Shown one piece after another: positions 1-12,264 of a DNA stretch of 64,000 bases. The notes beneath the pieces were generated by a model, which saw only the letters and a list, made by a program, of their open reading frames with translations, did no database searches and was not told where the DNA came from. The number at the start of each line of letters is the position of its first letter. The stretch's first letter is position 1. Made by a program: the position numbers and the translations under genes. This DNA is from Dugong dugon (Eukaryota > Chordata > Mammalia > Sirenia > Dugongidae): the NCBI GenBank assembly GCA_030035585.1, contig CM057460.1, positions 132,602,714 to 132,666,713 on the forward strand, in the 5' to 3' direction.

Positions 1-575
1 ATGGAATCAGCAGTCAGGAAATCAGACGATGCACTGCATTGGGCAAATCTGCTACAAAGGATCACTTTCAAGTGTTACAAAGCAAAGATGTCACCTTGAA
101 GACTAAGGTGCAACTGACCCAAGCCATGTTTTCAATTGTCTCATATACATGTGAAAGCTGGACAATGAATAAGGAAGACCAAAGAAGAATTGACACCTTT
201 CTATAATGGTGTTGGTGAAGAATATTGAATATACCATGGACTGCCAAAAGAACGAACAAATCTGTCTAGGAAGCAGTTCAGGCATAATGCTCCTTAGAAA
301 TAAGGATGGCGAGACTTCATATCACACACTTTGGACATGTTATCAGGAGGGATCAGTCCCTGGAGAAGGATATCATGCTTGGTAAAGTAGAGGGTCAAGG
401 AAAAAGAGGAAGACCCTCAAGAACATGGACTGACACAGTGGCTGCAACAACGGGCTCAAGCATAACAATAATTGTGAGGATGGCACAGGACTGGGCAGTG
501 TTTAGTTCTCTTGTACATAGGGTAGTTATGAGATGAAACTGACTCTATGGCACCTAAAAACAACACCACCAACAA
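1..575 (+). mobile_element. RTE LINE, 3' end (5' part outside window)
   Basis: Runs from the post-RT part of the RTE reading frame to the 3' terminus, which decays into an ACAACACCACCAACAA tail. It matches the other RTE copies here (for example 18060-18548, 63450-63995) in both orientations. It keeps the same order of landmarks: a GCATTGGGCAAATCTGCT box, GAATATACCATGGACTGCC, GACATCATGCTTGGTAAAG, and the CACAGTGGCTGCAACAA segment. Frameshifts and stops break the frame, so it is a dead copy. It is cut by the window start. Confidence 0.9.
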
Positions 576-732
576 TTTAACAATGAGTCACGACTTTCTA
601 GAAGATAATTTCTATTTATTTTGTTTCCTATCACTTTGAGTAAATTAACCAAAGGAAAAACTGAACTTCTGCTGCTGGGCAATCTTCATGTGGGTTGGCA
701 TCTGTCTTTTCCCATCTCTGTTCTGCTCCCTT
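576..732. other. Unassigned spacer
   Basis: AT-rich sequence between the RTE tail and an AfroSINE. No coding or repeat signal recognised. Confidence 0.5.
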
Positions 733-872
733 GGTGGCACAGTCGGCTGCTAACCAAAAGATTGGCAGTTTGAATCCACCAGCCGCTCCTTGGAAACCCT
801 ATGGGGCAGTTCTACTCTGTCCTATAAGGTCTCTGTGAGTCAGAATAGACTCAAAAACAACTTTTTTTTAAC
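733..872 (+). mobile_element. AfroSINE (tRNA-derived SINE), internally deleted
   Basis: Shows the SINE head with GCTGCTAACCAAAAG, then AATCCACCAGCCGCTCC joined directly to TTGGAAACCCTATGGGGCAG, the GTCCTATAAGG block and a GAGTCAGAATAGACTC tail. The middle block seen in the copy at 5687 (GGGAGAAAGATGTGGCAG...) is missing, so this is the short form. It abuts the truncated end of the neighbouring MaLR LTR. Confidence 0.9.
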
Positions 873-1030
873 ATACATCTCTTAAAAGGGATTGACTCAA
901 GACATACCCTACACTAATCCTGCCTCATTAACATAACTAAGAAAACCCATTCCAAAATGGGATTAACCACAGGCATAGAGGTTAGAATTTACAACACATA
1001 ATTTTGAGGGACATAATTCAATCCATAATG
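873..1030 (-). mobile_element. Partial MaLR-type LTR (element 3' LTR)
   Basis: On the minus strand the sequence starts near an ATTATGGATTGAATTATG motif followed by TCCC, the usual start of MLT1/MST-type LTRs (TGTTATGGATTGAATTGTGTCC). It runs about 155 bp before the AfroSINE replaces it. It directly follows the end of the MaLR internal sequence, so it is the 3' LTR of the element at 873-3111. Polyadenylation and U5 parts are lost. Confidence 0.7.
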
Positions 1031-2653
1031 TTCCACTCATTGGCCTGCAAAAATTCATGTCTTTGACACATGCAAAACACATTCGCCCCATCACGTCATC
1101 ACAAAAGTCTTAAATCAACTCTAAAACCAAAATATCATCTTCTGAAGCATCTAAATCAAATATGAGTGAGACTTTAGTCATATTTCATCCTGGGGCAAAA
1201 CTCCCTTTCATCTATCAACCTGTGAAATCTAGAATACAAGCTATCTGCTTCCAAATACAATAGTAGAACAGGCACAAGATAGACATTTCCATTACAAACA
1301 GGAGAAGTTGAAGGGAAAGAAGGGATAACAGTCACCAAGCAAGTCCAAAACCCAACAGAACAAATACATTAACTCCCAACTCTTGAAAATAATCCTCTGT
1401 TCTCTGAGATCATCTGGGCAATGGCCTTGTTTTACAGACTCTGGATGTTGGCGATGCCCTCTGAATTCTGGGTGGAAGTCCCTCAGCCCTGGGCTTCTTT
1501 GGCTCCACTTTCTAGGCCCACTGGAATAGTAACTCTTCTCCATCAGCTTTCTCCTAGTCCATCTAAGTGGCCATCCCACACCCTTGGCCCTGGCAGGCTC
1601 CATTCTTCTGTCCCTTGGGCATGGCAGCCCTATCACCTCAGCTTTGAGTGGTGGCCTCATCCCCCTGGCACAGCTTAATGGCACCCCCACACTCCACAAC
1701 CAAGCTGGCAATGATCCAACTCTTTGAAACCTAGGAGTCTGTGGTCCTAATCTTTGCCATCCAGGACACCTTGGCCCCACCCTTTGAAATTGAGAAAGCC
1801 CTGCTTCCTGTACTCCTTTCAACAGTTCTGCTGATCTCCTGGCTTCTCCAGGGATGGCCCTTTTCTCTTCTTGGAGGACAGCAAATATAGCTCCTTTGGC
1901 CTATTTCCTGCCTGTAGAATTCCCAGAGGCAGGCAGAGTTCTTTCCTTTTGTTCTTTCTCTGTACCCTTCAGTCTAAGCTGATGGGTTTTCTGCTCTGGT
2001 AGTTGGTTAGATCCATCAGTAACAGGCTGATTTCTTTAACAAAAGATTGTGTAGCCACGTCCTTGGTGAACATTCTAAGACACTTTTCTTTAGGTTGTAA
2101 ACAGAATTTTCCAAATCTTTAAGTTCTGTTTTCATTTTGCACAGTTCATTTTAAGTCCATCTCTTTCCTCTGGCATTTTACTATAAGTGGCAAGGAGAAA
2201 GCACTTGGCCACTTTAAGATCTTGCTTAGAAATCACCTAAACCACGTATCCAAGTTCTACCTTCCACTAAACATTTGAACATAATTCAGACAAGTTTTTC
2301 TGCTGCATAAAAAGCATCACCCTGCCTCCTTCGTCCAATCATATGTTCATCATTTTCTTTAAAGACTCACCAGAAGTACATTTAATGTTCACATTTCTAG
2401 CAACATTCTGTTGCTGGTGCCATATATATTCTCTAAGATGACAGATACTTCCTCTACAGCTCTTCCCACTGCCTTCTGAGCCCTCACAAGAATTGCCTTT
2501 AACATCCATAACTCTAGCAACAGTCTCTTCAAAGCAATCTAGGCTTTTACTGTTAGGCGCCTTAAAACTCTTTCACCTTCTATCTGCTACCCTATTTCAA
2601 AACCACTTCCACATTTTAGTTTGTTACAGCAGCACACCTTTCCTGGTACCAAA
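1031..2653 (-). mobile_element. MaLR (MST/THE1-like) internal region, non-coding remnant
   Basis: Internal sequence of an ERVL-MaLR retroelement, minus strand. At its 5' end (2653 downward) lies the leader TTTGGTACCAGGAAAGG, which carries a primer-binding site complementary to the tRNA-Leu(UAA) 3' end. CTAAAATGTGGAAGTGG follows, a hallmark of MST/THE1 internal sequence. The 3' end near 1040-1260 matches the MST/THE1 pattern (AAAATTCATGTCTTTGACAC, CAAATATGAGTGAGAC on the plus strand). No gag, pol or env domain is visible. The 176-codon frame at 1292-1822 lies here and has no recognisable domain. MaLR elements are non-autonomous and rely on ERV-L proteins. Confidence 0.8.
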
Positions 2654-3111
2654 TGTCTTAGACTGGGTTCTCTAGAGGAGAAAAACTAGTGAATAATATA
2701 AATAAATATATACATATAGAAAATGATTTATTTCAAGGAAATGGCTCATGCAGTTGTGGAGGCTGGCAAGTCTCAAATCTGTGGGTTAGACATCAGGCTG
2801 GAGGCTTCTCCTGACTCATGTGGTTGCAGGGGCTGACAAACCCAAAACCGGCAGGTCAGGCAGCAGGCTGCTGGCTCACATACCAAAAACCAGAGGTCAG
2901 AGGATGACTAGTCAGATGCAGGATCTAGAGAGGGTGAACTTTGCAAAGACATCTATATATATTGGATGCAGACCACACTTCCAGGGAAGCTCCCTTTTCA
3001 ACTGATTGGCTGCTCATATCAGATCACAACATGGAGGATGATTACATGATATCTGCCAAACCACTGAGAATCATTGCTTAGCCAAGTTGACACAGAGCCT
3101 TAATCATCACA
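2654..3111 (-). mobile_element. LTR, 5' LTR position of the MaLR element
   Basis: A 458-bp LTR. On the minus strand it begins TGTGATGATTAAGGCTCTG and ends CCCAGTCTAAGACA, giving TG...CA termini. The internal leader with the tRNA-Leu primer site follows at once. An AATAAA polyadenylation signal (in GAAATAAATCA) lies in its 3' third. It does not look like the LTR fragment at 873-1030 or the LTRs at 16232, 51292 and 61953. It resembles MLT2/ERVL-type LTRs more, but I cannot name the subfamily. Confidence 0.75.
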
Positions 3112-5686
3112 ATACGTATTACTTTTTGTTTTGCTCCAGCATAAAAGAAAAAATGTTCTAATTTTCTTTCCATTATAGCAATGTGTTATTCAAAACTTCT
3201 TTGTCTTTATTCCTACTATTATTCCTAACATCTGGAATAGATTAAATAATTCTAGGCCCCTGATCTTTAACTCTGACATGCCAAGCAGGAATCTGATAGC
3301 CAATTCTTTTCTGAATTTTAAATTTAAATTTATGGAAAGGAAAGAAAAACACACAACTAACTGCCTTTAATATTTTAGCAGACTTTACTCTTCCCACTGA
3401 AATGTCACATTTTTAATGTCAAATAATGACTGGATCCAGAGATCACAGTCTCAGACTCATAGGCATAATGATACTTGGTCTTGTGTTTGCTGCCCTGGCT
3501 TTCTCCACCCACAAAGTTTCTGGAAAAATTTGGGACAGAGATAACTCAGGACACATAGCAGGCAAGTGAGTCTGTAACTCGTAAAGAATCAAAGGATGGT
3601 GTCCAGAATGTAACACCCTCAAGAGTTAGTGTTGAACCTAATTTTTACATAAATTAACTATTGCATAGTTACACACTGAGATACTGATGTAGTCGTTATT
3701 CCTAGAGCAGACATATAAAAATAAGTAAAATATAAACAGTTTCATAAAGAAGCATGTAGCTTAGGGATAAAAAGAACTGTATATTTATATCTCAAGGAAA
3801 GCAAAATATATAATGAGATTTTTAAAATTTTTTTCAGCAAGACAGCTATCAATTTATGAAAATGTTGGTGGTTATAGTTAGCACGTGTAATCTGTTTATC
3901 CCTATGAAAATAACTTGAGTTTATCAAAATGGATAAGCACTGTCTTGAGAATGACGCAATATTGTATTATTGATGTTAATAAAATGTCAACGTTATTCAT
4001 TGAGAAATTTGGTTGACTACTTGGGCTTTTTTAAGCTGTTGCTGAAATGTTACCTAAAGCCTAGTCAAAAGGAGTGCTGCTAGAAAGAGGTCATAATCCT
4101 ACATACAGGTTTATGTTCTGGCTTTTGGCAATGATGTAGGAAAATCAAGGCAGCCAATTTGTTCTTGATATTTCTCCTTGATATCAGCTAGCCTCCCCAT
4201 AGCCATTGTGGTTTCACTTGTACTGTGTATTTCCTTCAATTTTCCAGACTCTCATTCTTCTCCAGGAATCTGAGGATTAAGACACAGCTCATGTTCCTTT
4301 TGACTTACTTGAGCCCAAATCTGGCAAGTAGTGTGGAAGCTGGAAACTTTACAGAGATCAAGGTCTCTGTGCTGCTTTTTAACTCACCTCTTCCCTCTTT
4401 TCTCTCCTTACCCATTTTCCAAGTTTCTCTTCTCTCCACTCCACGTGTCTATGCAATTTGGGAAGATAATTTAGTTCCTCATAGGATCTAGATTACCAGT
4501 CCCTGGAACCAATTTCACAGAATATGAGTTGGAAAGGATTTAATTCTAATTTAGATTCTTCCACTAACTGGTGTCACTACGACCAGTTCTCTGAAATCTG
4601 AGGCAAGGGGGTACCCAGTGAAAAGCAGTACGTGATCTTCTTGACTCTCTTTCTTGAAGAATCTTTATAAGCAATGCTTAGAGTTTTCTTTTTTCCTTTT
4701 GCTTAACATTTTAATAAAATGGAACTAGTAGCAACAATCCTGGTTTTATCATACACTGAAAACATTTTTATTTTTGATCCAGTACTTTGGGGGATGTGTT
4801 TACTCTAGCTATGATAAAATTTCTTGCTTTTGTGAAGCTACAGGCAGATAATTCATGTGTTCAGCTTAAATCAGTCTTTACACTTTCATCTCTCTAAGAA
4901 TTAAAAATTTCATCTTTCATATCAGTCTATGTCCTGGACAGAAAACAATGCACTCAAAAGTGGTAATTGACAACAGCTTAATAAGGGATTATTTAAAGAG
5001 TTAATGGAAACCAACAGGGAAGGATGAATAAGCTCAGGGCTAGCAAGAGAGGAAAGTTGCTCCTCTCCATAGGCTTGGAAGGGCTGGAGCAGAGAGCTCT
5101 ACAGCAGTTGTCGCCTTTGGTGGAGTAACATCTCCACTAGTAGCTAGCTGCCTCAGCAGCAGAAGAGCTTGGGGCCTACGGATGCCAGCCTCTTTCTCCT
5201 CCCACCCTCTGATCTCTAGCTAGAGACTCATTGTTCAAACATAATCAAAGCTAAAATGCAAAACAAGTTTTCTTGTCATCCATACTGAACAATGCCCTGA
5301 GACACAGAGCTAGAGAAGGGTGGGAAGGGCAAATGGGGAATATCTAATACCTCTGTAACTTGAAGACATTAGACCTGAAGATCTCAAAGTTCTTTCCTGC
5401 TCAAAAATTTTGCCTTTTCCTTATATGCAACTATTTGCCACATATAAAGTACATTCATGCAATTCCTTATAGGGTCTGATTTTAGAGTATTATGATTTTC
5501 CATTTTAGTTGTTTATTCTAAATTTATTTATTTATTTTTGTTGTTTAAATTTTTTTTTCCGTATCGATATATACTGGTGTAAATGAAAGCACCACGCTAA
5601 TACCTTGAACTCTACACAAAAGCTTATCTAAGAAATTTGAATTTAGGATAGTTCAAACTTTTGTCTCTTGCCAGAAAGTAATCTAA
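3112..5686. other. Unassigned AT-rich intergenic sequence
   Basis: About 2.6 kb with no recognisable exon or RNA gene. The 88-codon frame at 4225-4491 has no domain and lies in ordinary AT-rich sequence. The part at about 4965-5345 (GGATTATTTAAAGAG..., GGGTGGGAAGGGCAAATGG) has the look of an old interspersed repeat, possibly an LTR, but I could not assign it. Confidence 0.5.
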
Positions 5687-5880
5687 AGAGCCCTGGTGGT
5701 GCAGTGGTTAAGTGCTCGGCTGCTAACCAAAAGGTCAATGGTTAAAGCCCACCAGCTGTCCCACGGGAGAAAGATGTGGCAGTCTGCTTCCATAAAAGAT
5801 TATGGTCTTGGGAACCCACTGGGGCAGTTCTACTCTGCCCTAAAGGGTCTTTATGAGTCAGGATTGACTCAACGGTAATG
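5687..5880 (+). mobile_element. AfroSINE, near full length
   Basis: The most complete SINE copy of its type here. It starts AGAGCCCTGGTGGTGCAG. It has a tRNA-like promoter part: an A-box region around GTGGTTAAGTGCTCGG and a degenerate B-box GGTTAAAGCCC, where the usual form is GGTTCGAACCC. The GGGAGAAAGATGTGGCAG block, TGGGGCAGTTCTACTCTG, and a GATTGACTCAACGGTAATGG tail follow. The degenerate B-box suggests poor RNA polymerase III activity. Confidence 0.93.
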
Positions 5881-8644
5881 GGTAAACTGAGGATCTACTT
5901 GGTTTTCCCATAGCATTCTTAAGATTGAGGAGTTGTTTTTTCCTTTCCTTCTGTAAACCTGAGATTGGAGTACAGGCAGGGCTGAATTTAAATTTTGGGG
6001 ATCCTAAGTAACATTTGTTTGTTTCCAGGAAAACATAACGTCATGGAAACCTACATAAAGGCAAGCTTGGAAAAGGGATAGAGATCTTATTGCTCCCTCA
6101 CCACGGATGGGTCTTTCAGAAGTAGCTAGCACTTATTTACTTTATAACACTACAAGAAGCTCCAGGTTCATCTTGTGTTCTCTCTGCCCTAGTTCTAGCA
6201 ACACCTATTTCTCCAAGGAGCCCTGGTTTCCTTTATTAGTGAATGATATTATAAACCAAGATCTGGCTGCCACATATGTTCATTGCTACTGGGGTTTAAT
6301 TGCTTCTAGGCCCTCTCAGCTAAAAGAATAAGGAAATATATGTATATATACTAACTTGTGTGTATAGACATATCTATACATATTTCTATATGGAAGCGTC
6401 TGTATATTGAGCTAAACTTGAGTTTACACTGATATCTCCAACTCTAATCCATTCCCACATGGAACATTTAGCCTCCTCCTCTTGCTAATCTGCAAATTCT
6501 CATCGAAACCAGGCTCCCACATCCACCATCCATTTACTTAATTGCGCAGTTGTAGTATAGCTGCCTAGTGGTATCAGAACTGTCAAGTTTTACTTTAGTG
6601 AGAAACAACTTAATCAAGTAGAAAACAGTGCTTACGTACACTTCCTCTGCCTTTAGTCTTACAGACTCCACTTATTTCCAAACTTACTTATGTCAGCACT
6701 ACCCCAACTCCGGCTCCCTTCAATGAGGTTGTTTCATACATTTGTAATATATTTGTTAGGTTTTTTTTTTTGGTCAGATACTGCATTCCATTTTGACATC
6801 CCTTAACCTCTGAAATAAGTGATTTTGTTTGAAATAATATGTAAGATATATTTTACAAAATAATAATGTAAGCTTGTAAATCCAGTCACAAGTACGTGCT
6901 ATATGGATGTATAAAGCCATATTCTAACTCCCCCTGAGATTTTTGCATGTAATAGCAAAATCTAAACAGATCTTTTCCTGGGTAGTATTCTGTAGAGAAA
7001 GTTACCCGTGTTAGCAATTTTTACGGCAATGCCTGAAAAGCAGAAACAGTAATAAACAGTAAAAATTTTCCATTTCTTACATGGTTCTAAAAAACTTCTC
7101 TTTGTCTTCCATACGGAAGTGTGTGCCTGCATGCACACACATACATCCACAGGCTTAGAAAGATGCTTCATTTCTGAGTGGATGTACAGAGGCTTATTTG
7201 AATCTCAAGTAGAGCAATAGTGTAGAGACCCTTTAGATTTGTTCTCGTACACGATTATAGATGTAGCACCCAAAAATGCCTACTATAAAAAGAAAAAGAA
7301 AGTCAACGATAAAGCAAAAAAGATAATTATTAAATATATTCTAGTAAAATATTGCCCTTGATATTGAATTTTGACGTTTTGGGTGGGACTGAGAAGTATG
7401 TGTTTAAAATTAACTTCCATGATCTCGTTGTTGTTCTATTTTGCAAAACTCTCTTCTTCATGACAGTTCTACTTCATTTTATGTTTTATTTAGTGTTAGT
7501 TTTAATATCTTACAAAAAAAAAAAAAAAAGGAAAAAAAGGGCTATTTCTTTAATACTCTTCATTAGAATTTAAGATTATCTTTTAGGTAAAAATAAATAT
7601 CAGTAACCTCTCTAACTAAAGCAGAGAAGGGAAAAAAAGAGGATTTTCACCTCATGAATTCATATCAAAGTTGGGAGCGAGAGGACAGGTTTATGAGAAA
7701 TGCAAAACTGCTTTAGGGAATTGAGGTATCCTGACAGGGTACATCCCATATTATTTATAATTTGTTGCCATGAGGCATCGGTTTGACTCTTAAAGGAGAT
7801 GAAATCGAAGTATGGAAATGTTCTTCTATTTTTTGCTTATTAAATATTTTTAAAATAGGAAATGAGAGTTTGTCTTTTAAATTCATTTCCAGCAACCATT
7901 AAGGTAATTGCATATTTTTTCTTTGCTCTATTAACAGAGTTAATTCTATAGTTAGTTAATATCGAGTCATCCATGCATTCAGAAATAAATTTTATTTATT
8001 CATGGTGATTTTAATTTCAAGTTACTTCTGAATGTTTTTCTTTTTTTTAATTCACTTGAAAGTTTTGTAAAAACCTTTTCTACTTCTTTTGTTTTCAGAT
8101 GTTATTATCAATACAATGATGATTTCATAATTTTTTGTACTAAGTTTTCTTTTTATATACTGTTTAATACTTAAACTAGCAGAGAAATCATCTCTTTCTC
8201 AGAAGAATTGTTTAAAAAAAAAAATCCATAAAATTATATTGACCTGAATTGTTTATAAGCAGTCACTTTGGACAGTTTTCCAAATCGTTTCCGTGGTAGC
8301 AAAAATATTTTAATTTTTATCTCATGTTAGTTTTGTTGGTCTATATTATCTGAGAAATTTGTCACTTATATCAAAATGCACAATTTAGTTAGTATAAATA
8401 AATTCTTGAATACTTCTTTTAATTTCTTATATTTTTTTCTCTTTTTAATCACAATTTTATGCAGTGTTCATTCACTCCACATTTTATCCATTTCTCAGAT
8501 TTATATGTAAGTAGTTCTGATGTTTTGGTTCAATAAACTCTTTCTTAATCCTTCTTCATTCCTTCCTGTTCCTTTCATTTGGCTTTGAATACCATTATTT
8601 TCCTATCTTAATTTGAATTTCAAAATTATTTACTTTTTTCCTCG
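5881..8644. other. Unassigned AT-rich intergenic sequence
   Basis: About 2.8 kb, strongly AT-rich, with homopolymer runs (poly-A near 7514-7529) and a TA-rich patch near 6335-6400. Frames of 60-74 codons occur but show no domain, codon bias or splice context. Nothing here supports a gene. Confidence 0.5.
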
Positions 8645-9084
8645 TGTAGCTGTATTGATTTGCCATAACAAAACACCAAAATGTGCTGACTTTAAAGAAC
8701 AGAAACTTATTGTCTTAGAGTTCTGGGGGCTGTAAGTGCAAATCAGGATATAGGCCATGTTGCTTCTTTCTGAGGGCTCTGAGAAACTGTTCCATGCCTC
8801 TCTCCTAGCTTCTAATGGCTCCCAGCATCGTTGACGTTCCTTGGCTTGCAGCTGCATCTGCCTCTGTCATCACAAGACTGTCCTTCTGTCCATTTCAGTC
8901 TTGATATTTTCTCCTTTTTTATGAAACATCACTCACATGGTATTAGGACCCACCATACTTCAGTATGACTTCATGCTCACTGGTATAATCTTCAGAGCCT
9001 ATTTCCAAATGAGGTCATATTCACAGGTACCATGGGTTAGGACTTCAGCATATCTTTTTAGGGGACACTATTCAATCCACTGCA
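8645..9084 (-). mobile_element. MLT1-like MaLR LTR
   Basis: The plus strand shows the reverse complement of an MLT1 LTR in order: TTGCCATAACAAAACACCA, GAACAGAAACTTATTGTC, AGTTCTGGGGGCTG, CGTTCCTTGGCTTGCAG, TATTTCCAAATGAGGTCA, GGTTAGGACTTCAGCATAT and GGGGACACTATTCAATCCA. Divergence is high, fitting an insertion older than the RTE, AfroSINE and lineage-specific LTR copies. No internal sequence is attached, so it is solo. Confidence 0.85.
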
Positions 9085-11271
9085 GTAGTAAAGAGAAAGA
9101 TGAAGGTTAAGAATTTATTTGAATTATGCTTTGTCTCTATCACATACTTTTGGCTTTTTTTTTTTTTTTTGGTATTTTAACTCTAGTTATACTTTTATGA
9201 TCATTTGTTACATCTAGATATTTTTCAATTATTGTTAAATTTCTGATCTCCCTTTGTTTAGGAAAGATGCTTATGTTTTTAATATCAGGATATATCTACC
9301 TTCTAAATTCAGTTTGTTTTAGTGCCTTATGCAAACAAAATGTAAACTTACATATGTGGAAATGTATTGATGTTTTCCTCGTTGTATAATATATGGTCAA
9401 ATTCTATTAATAGTTCCCTTGCATTTGAAAATAAGATACATTTTTTATTTCTAACATATAGGAATATATAGTCTGTTGTCAACATATAGGCTGTATATAT
9501 ATCTATATCCCACTCACAGCAGAATAGAAAACCGGAAGGTGGCTGGAAATATGCCTAAAAATGTTAGATATAAAAAAGATATTCCTGGCAAAAACGGAAT
9601 ATGCTATTGATTGTACCAGAAAATAAATCTAACAAATTATAGTAATCCATTCCTTCCTATGGATTATGAGTTTCTGGCAATGGATAGCCCAAGAAGTATA
9701 TGTTGTATATCCAGTTTGTGTCTATAAGGAAGTTGGTCAGGGCTGTGGCTATAGACCTGATGTATTAAATACATGAGAGGGAGAACAAAACATACAAGAG
9801 CCTAAGACCTTTAAAATTACTCTAATTCTAGAGGCCTGGAAAGTCTGTAAGGGTAAATTTCAGAGTTGAGCCATGATAATGAGTTCAGTTTTTGAAATAA
9901 GTTCTCCTTTTCTTTGTGGATTTGACTCTGTGCTGACATAAACGTGTTTAACAATGAGCCACAGACTCTGATTTCTAATTAATAGAAGTAGCAGATACAG
10001 CTTCTTAGTTCATGTTATTTACAAGGGCATTTTGCTACATTACCATCTAACTGGAATGAGAGAGTTAGGTCAGTTACATTTCTGACGTCGCATATAAAGA
10101 AAATATGAGGGCCATAACACATAGAGATTTCCAGGTCATTTCAAACTAATTAGTCTCTCATTTTAATCGATGCCCATACAGCTGTAATTTCTAACCCAGA
10201 AATTCCAGTAGAACCACACACAGTTTAATACAGATGTGGTGGGAATTTTTAGTGAAATGTTTGTGATTTGTTTCTCTTGGACTTGGATTAAGCTCTATTA
10301 AATATGTGGCTATCTGCTATATCAAGTTTCCCCACATTGTGTCTTAGAAAACTTTCCTCTTCAGAGTGCTTCATTTGGTATTATTTTGGCAGGCCCTGCT
10401 GTGAGGTTTTCATATGTTGAAAGTTGGCAGTCATTAGGATTTATTTTCAACCTCAACCTAAAGCAACACATTTAGGAGCCATACCATATGTTAGAAATTA
10501 TCACATTGTTATAACAAATGTGGTATTGGAAGCAAATCTAAGTTTTTAAAATATCGTTTAATATTTGAGTTTCCACGTTTAACAATAGTAAGTTGTTCCT
10601 GATTATGACAAACTGTACCAGTAAAAAAAAATACATACTTTTACACCAAGTCTCAATCAATCCTTAAATTCTGGAATATAATTGCATTAACTTCTTGTTT
10701 GTATTTATAATTCAGGCAAAGCAGTATTGTGTCACCACTGACTAAAACCTGAGTTTGTCTAGAATTACTGAAATGTTTTGCTTATATTAAAATTAATTTA
10801 CTTTATTATTAAAATGGGTCTGTCACTATTTAATTTTCAAGTACAGTATTTTTCTTTCTATTTCATCAACATATACTCAATCTTAATGTGGTAACTGCCA
10901 CTTAGTTAAAAAAAATAAGTTAATGTATGTTGAATAAATGTCAATAAGTGACTGAAAAAACTCATTTGGCTAAAAATAATGTTCTTTAAGCTTTTTATCT
11001 CCAAATATCAAAACAATAAAAAATAAGGAAAAATATTGTACAAAATCAAAATAATAGAGTAAGCATTCAAATTAAGTAGCCTTGTAAAATTTAGAAAATG
11101 TTCTAAACATTTATATACAACTTTATATATTTTTTAAAATAAATACACCTTTCAATTCAATTTAAATGTCAGCTTTAGTATTTGTTCTTTACTGTGGGGA
11201 TATATGCCATTTAAACTTGGCTGCACTATTGACAACTGCAGCCCCCAAAGGCCTTTGTGCTGTATATGACA
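9085..11271. other. Unassigned AT-rich intergenic sequence
   Basis: About 2.2 kb with a poly-T run near 9158-9172. No repeat, exon or RNA gene that I can support. Confidence 0.5.
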
Positions 11272-11572
11272 TGTTGGAGACCTGTCAGCGATGAGAAAGA
11301 GATTAGGCATGACTTGTTTTCCCAAACCTATTGTCCTGTTACCTGAATTCCTTCTCCCTTGCCTGAAACTTATTGTTACTCACCCAAAGCCCATTGTTCT
11401 GTTATTTGCTTCACTGCTTGCTGTATTGACTATAAAATAAACTCCTGGAACTGAAGCCGGGGTTCGACTCCTCAGAGTGACCCTCCTGGTCCCACTTCTC
11501 TGTAAGAGTTGTGGCATTGGTTATTATCGCCTCCACCCTGACAACTGTCGCCTCTGCGACACTTTACCACTG
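11272..11572 (+). mobile_element. Solo retroviral-type LTR, probably class I ERV
   Basis: Begins TGTTGGAGACCTGTCAGCG and ends near CTCTGCGACA. It contains a TATAAAATAAA box (about 11431), a CCTGGAACTGAAGCC block and a CT-rich U5-like end. GC content is higher than in the flanks. The layout fits a short gammaretrovirus-like LTR. The family name and the exact 3' border are uncertain, and no internal genes follow. Confidence 0.6.
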
Positions 11573-12070
11573 GTGCTAAAGGAACATGATGGGTGTGATT
11601 GGAGGGTAGCCTGTCTTGACCCAACTTGCAAATTTTATTAATGTGAATTTAAATAATTAACCCACAAAAAAGTGAATAAAGCAGTGCAAATATTTTTTCC
11701 TGATTATTTTTTTTTTTTGGGAAAAATGCAGAAGTGTAGTATTCAGTTTCAATTCAACAATTCTATATTTTACAGTATTTTATGCAAATAATGTGCATGT
11801 TATACAGAACATGTAAAAAAATTAGCATAGCATATTTATGAAAATACCTTAAGGGGAGAGGATGTGGTTACCAAAAACAATACAGCACGCATGGTATTTG
11901 CATAAAAATATGATACTCCTTTGTCATATTTACTACATTGATTAATAATAGACAGATTTTAAAAATATTTCTCCAGTATATTTGCTTTTTAGTGGGGAAA
12001 TATTTTATAAGTTGATGAATGAAAAGTTAAAATAATCTGAAATTAACCATAAAAAAAAGAATACAGTGCC
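11573..12070. other. Unassigned AT-rich sequence
   Basis: About 500 bp of AT-rich sequence downstream of the LTR. No recognisable feature. Confidence 0.5.
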
Positions 12071-12150
12071 TTAGAAGAAAGGCCTGGCAACTGATTTCTG
12101 AAAAATTAGCCATGAGTCAGAATCAACTCGACTGCAACTGGTTTTCTGTT
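12071..12150 (+). mobile_element. AfroSINE fragment
   Basis: AAGGCCTGGCAACTGATTTC, AAAAATTAGCCATGAGTCAG and AATCAACTCGACTGCAACTGG join the middle part of the second AfroSINE type (compare 58406-58725) to its 3' tail. An internal deletion lies between them. The head is absent. Confidence 0.75.
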
Positions 12151-12174
12151 TGAGTATGATATAATTAATAAAGA

Positions 12175-12264
12175 AAATCCTATTTCCAAACAAGATCACA
12201 TCCACAGGTACAAGGGCCAGGAATTCAACACATATTTTGAGGGGGATACAATTCAATACATAAC
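12175..12264 (-). mobile_element. MLT1-like LTR fragment
   Basis: CCTATTTCCAAACAAGATCA, CAGGTACAAGGGCCAGGA and GGGGGATACAATTCAATAC are the reverse complement of the first ~90 bp of an MLT1-type LTR. The SINE fragment lies where the rest of the LTR would be. Confidence 0.75.

Noticed and set aside
306-536. 76-codon frame in the RTE 3' end
   Set aside because: Part of the RTE tail; equal frames occur at 18210-18607 and elsewhere, so it is not a separate gene.
1292-1822. 176-codon minus-strand frame
   Set aside because: Lies wholly in MaLR internal sequence, has no domain, and is poor in features of a real protein; MaLR internals of this type are not known to code for such a product.
4225-4491. 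88-codon frame as a small secreted or membrane protein
   Set aside because: Hydrophobic stretches come from T-rich sequence; no signal peptide cleavage context, promoter or splice site is apparent.
5687-5880. Possible tRNA gene
   Set aside because: The A-box and B-box belong to the AfroSINE head; no complete cloverleaf, and the element has the full SINE body and tail.
11431-11450. Host gene promoter at a TATA box
   Set aside because: The TATA box sits in an LTR with TG...CA-like ends; no exon follows.
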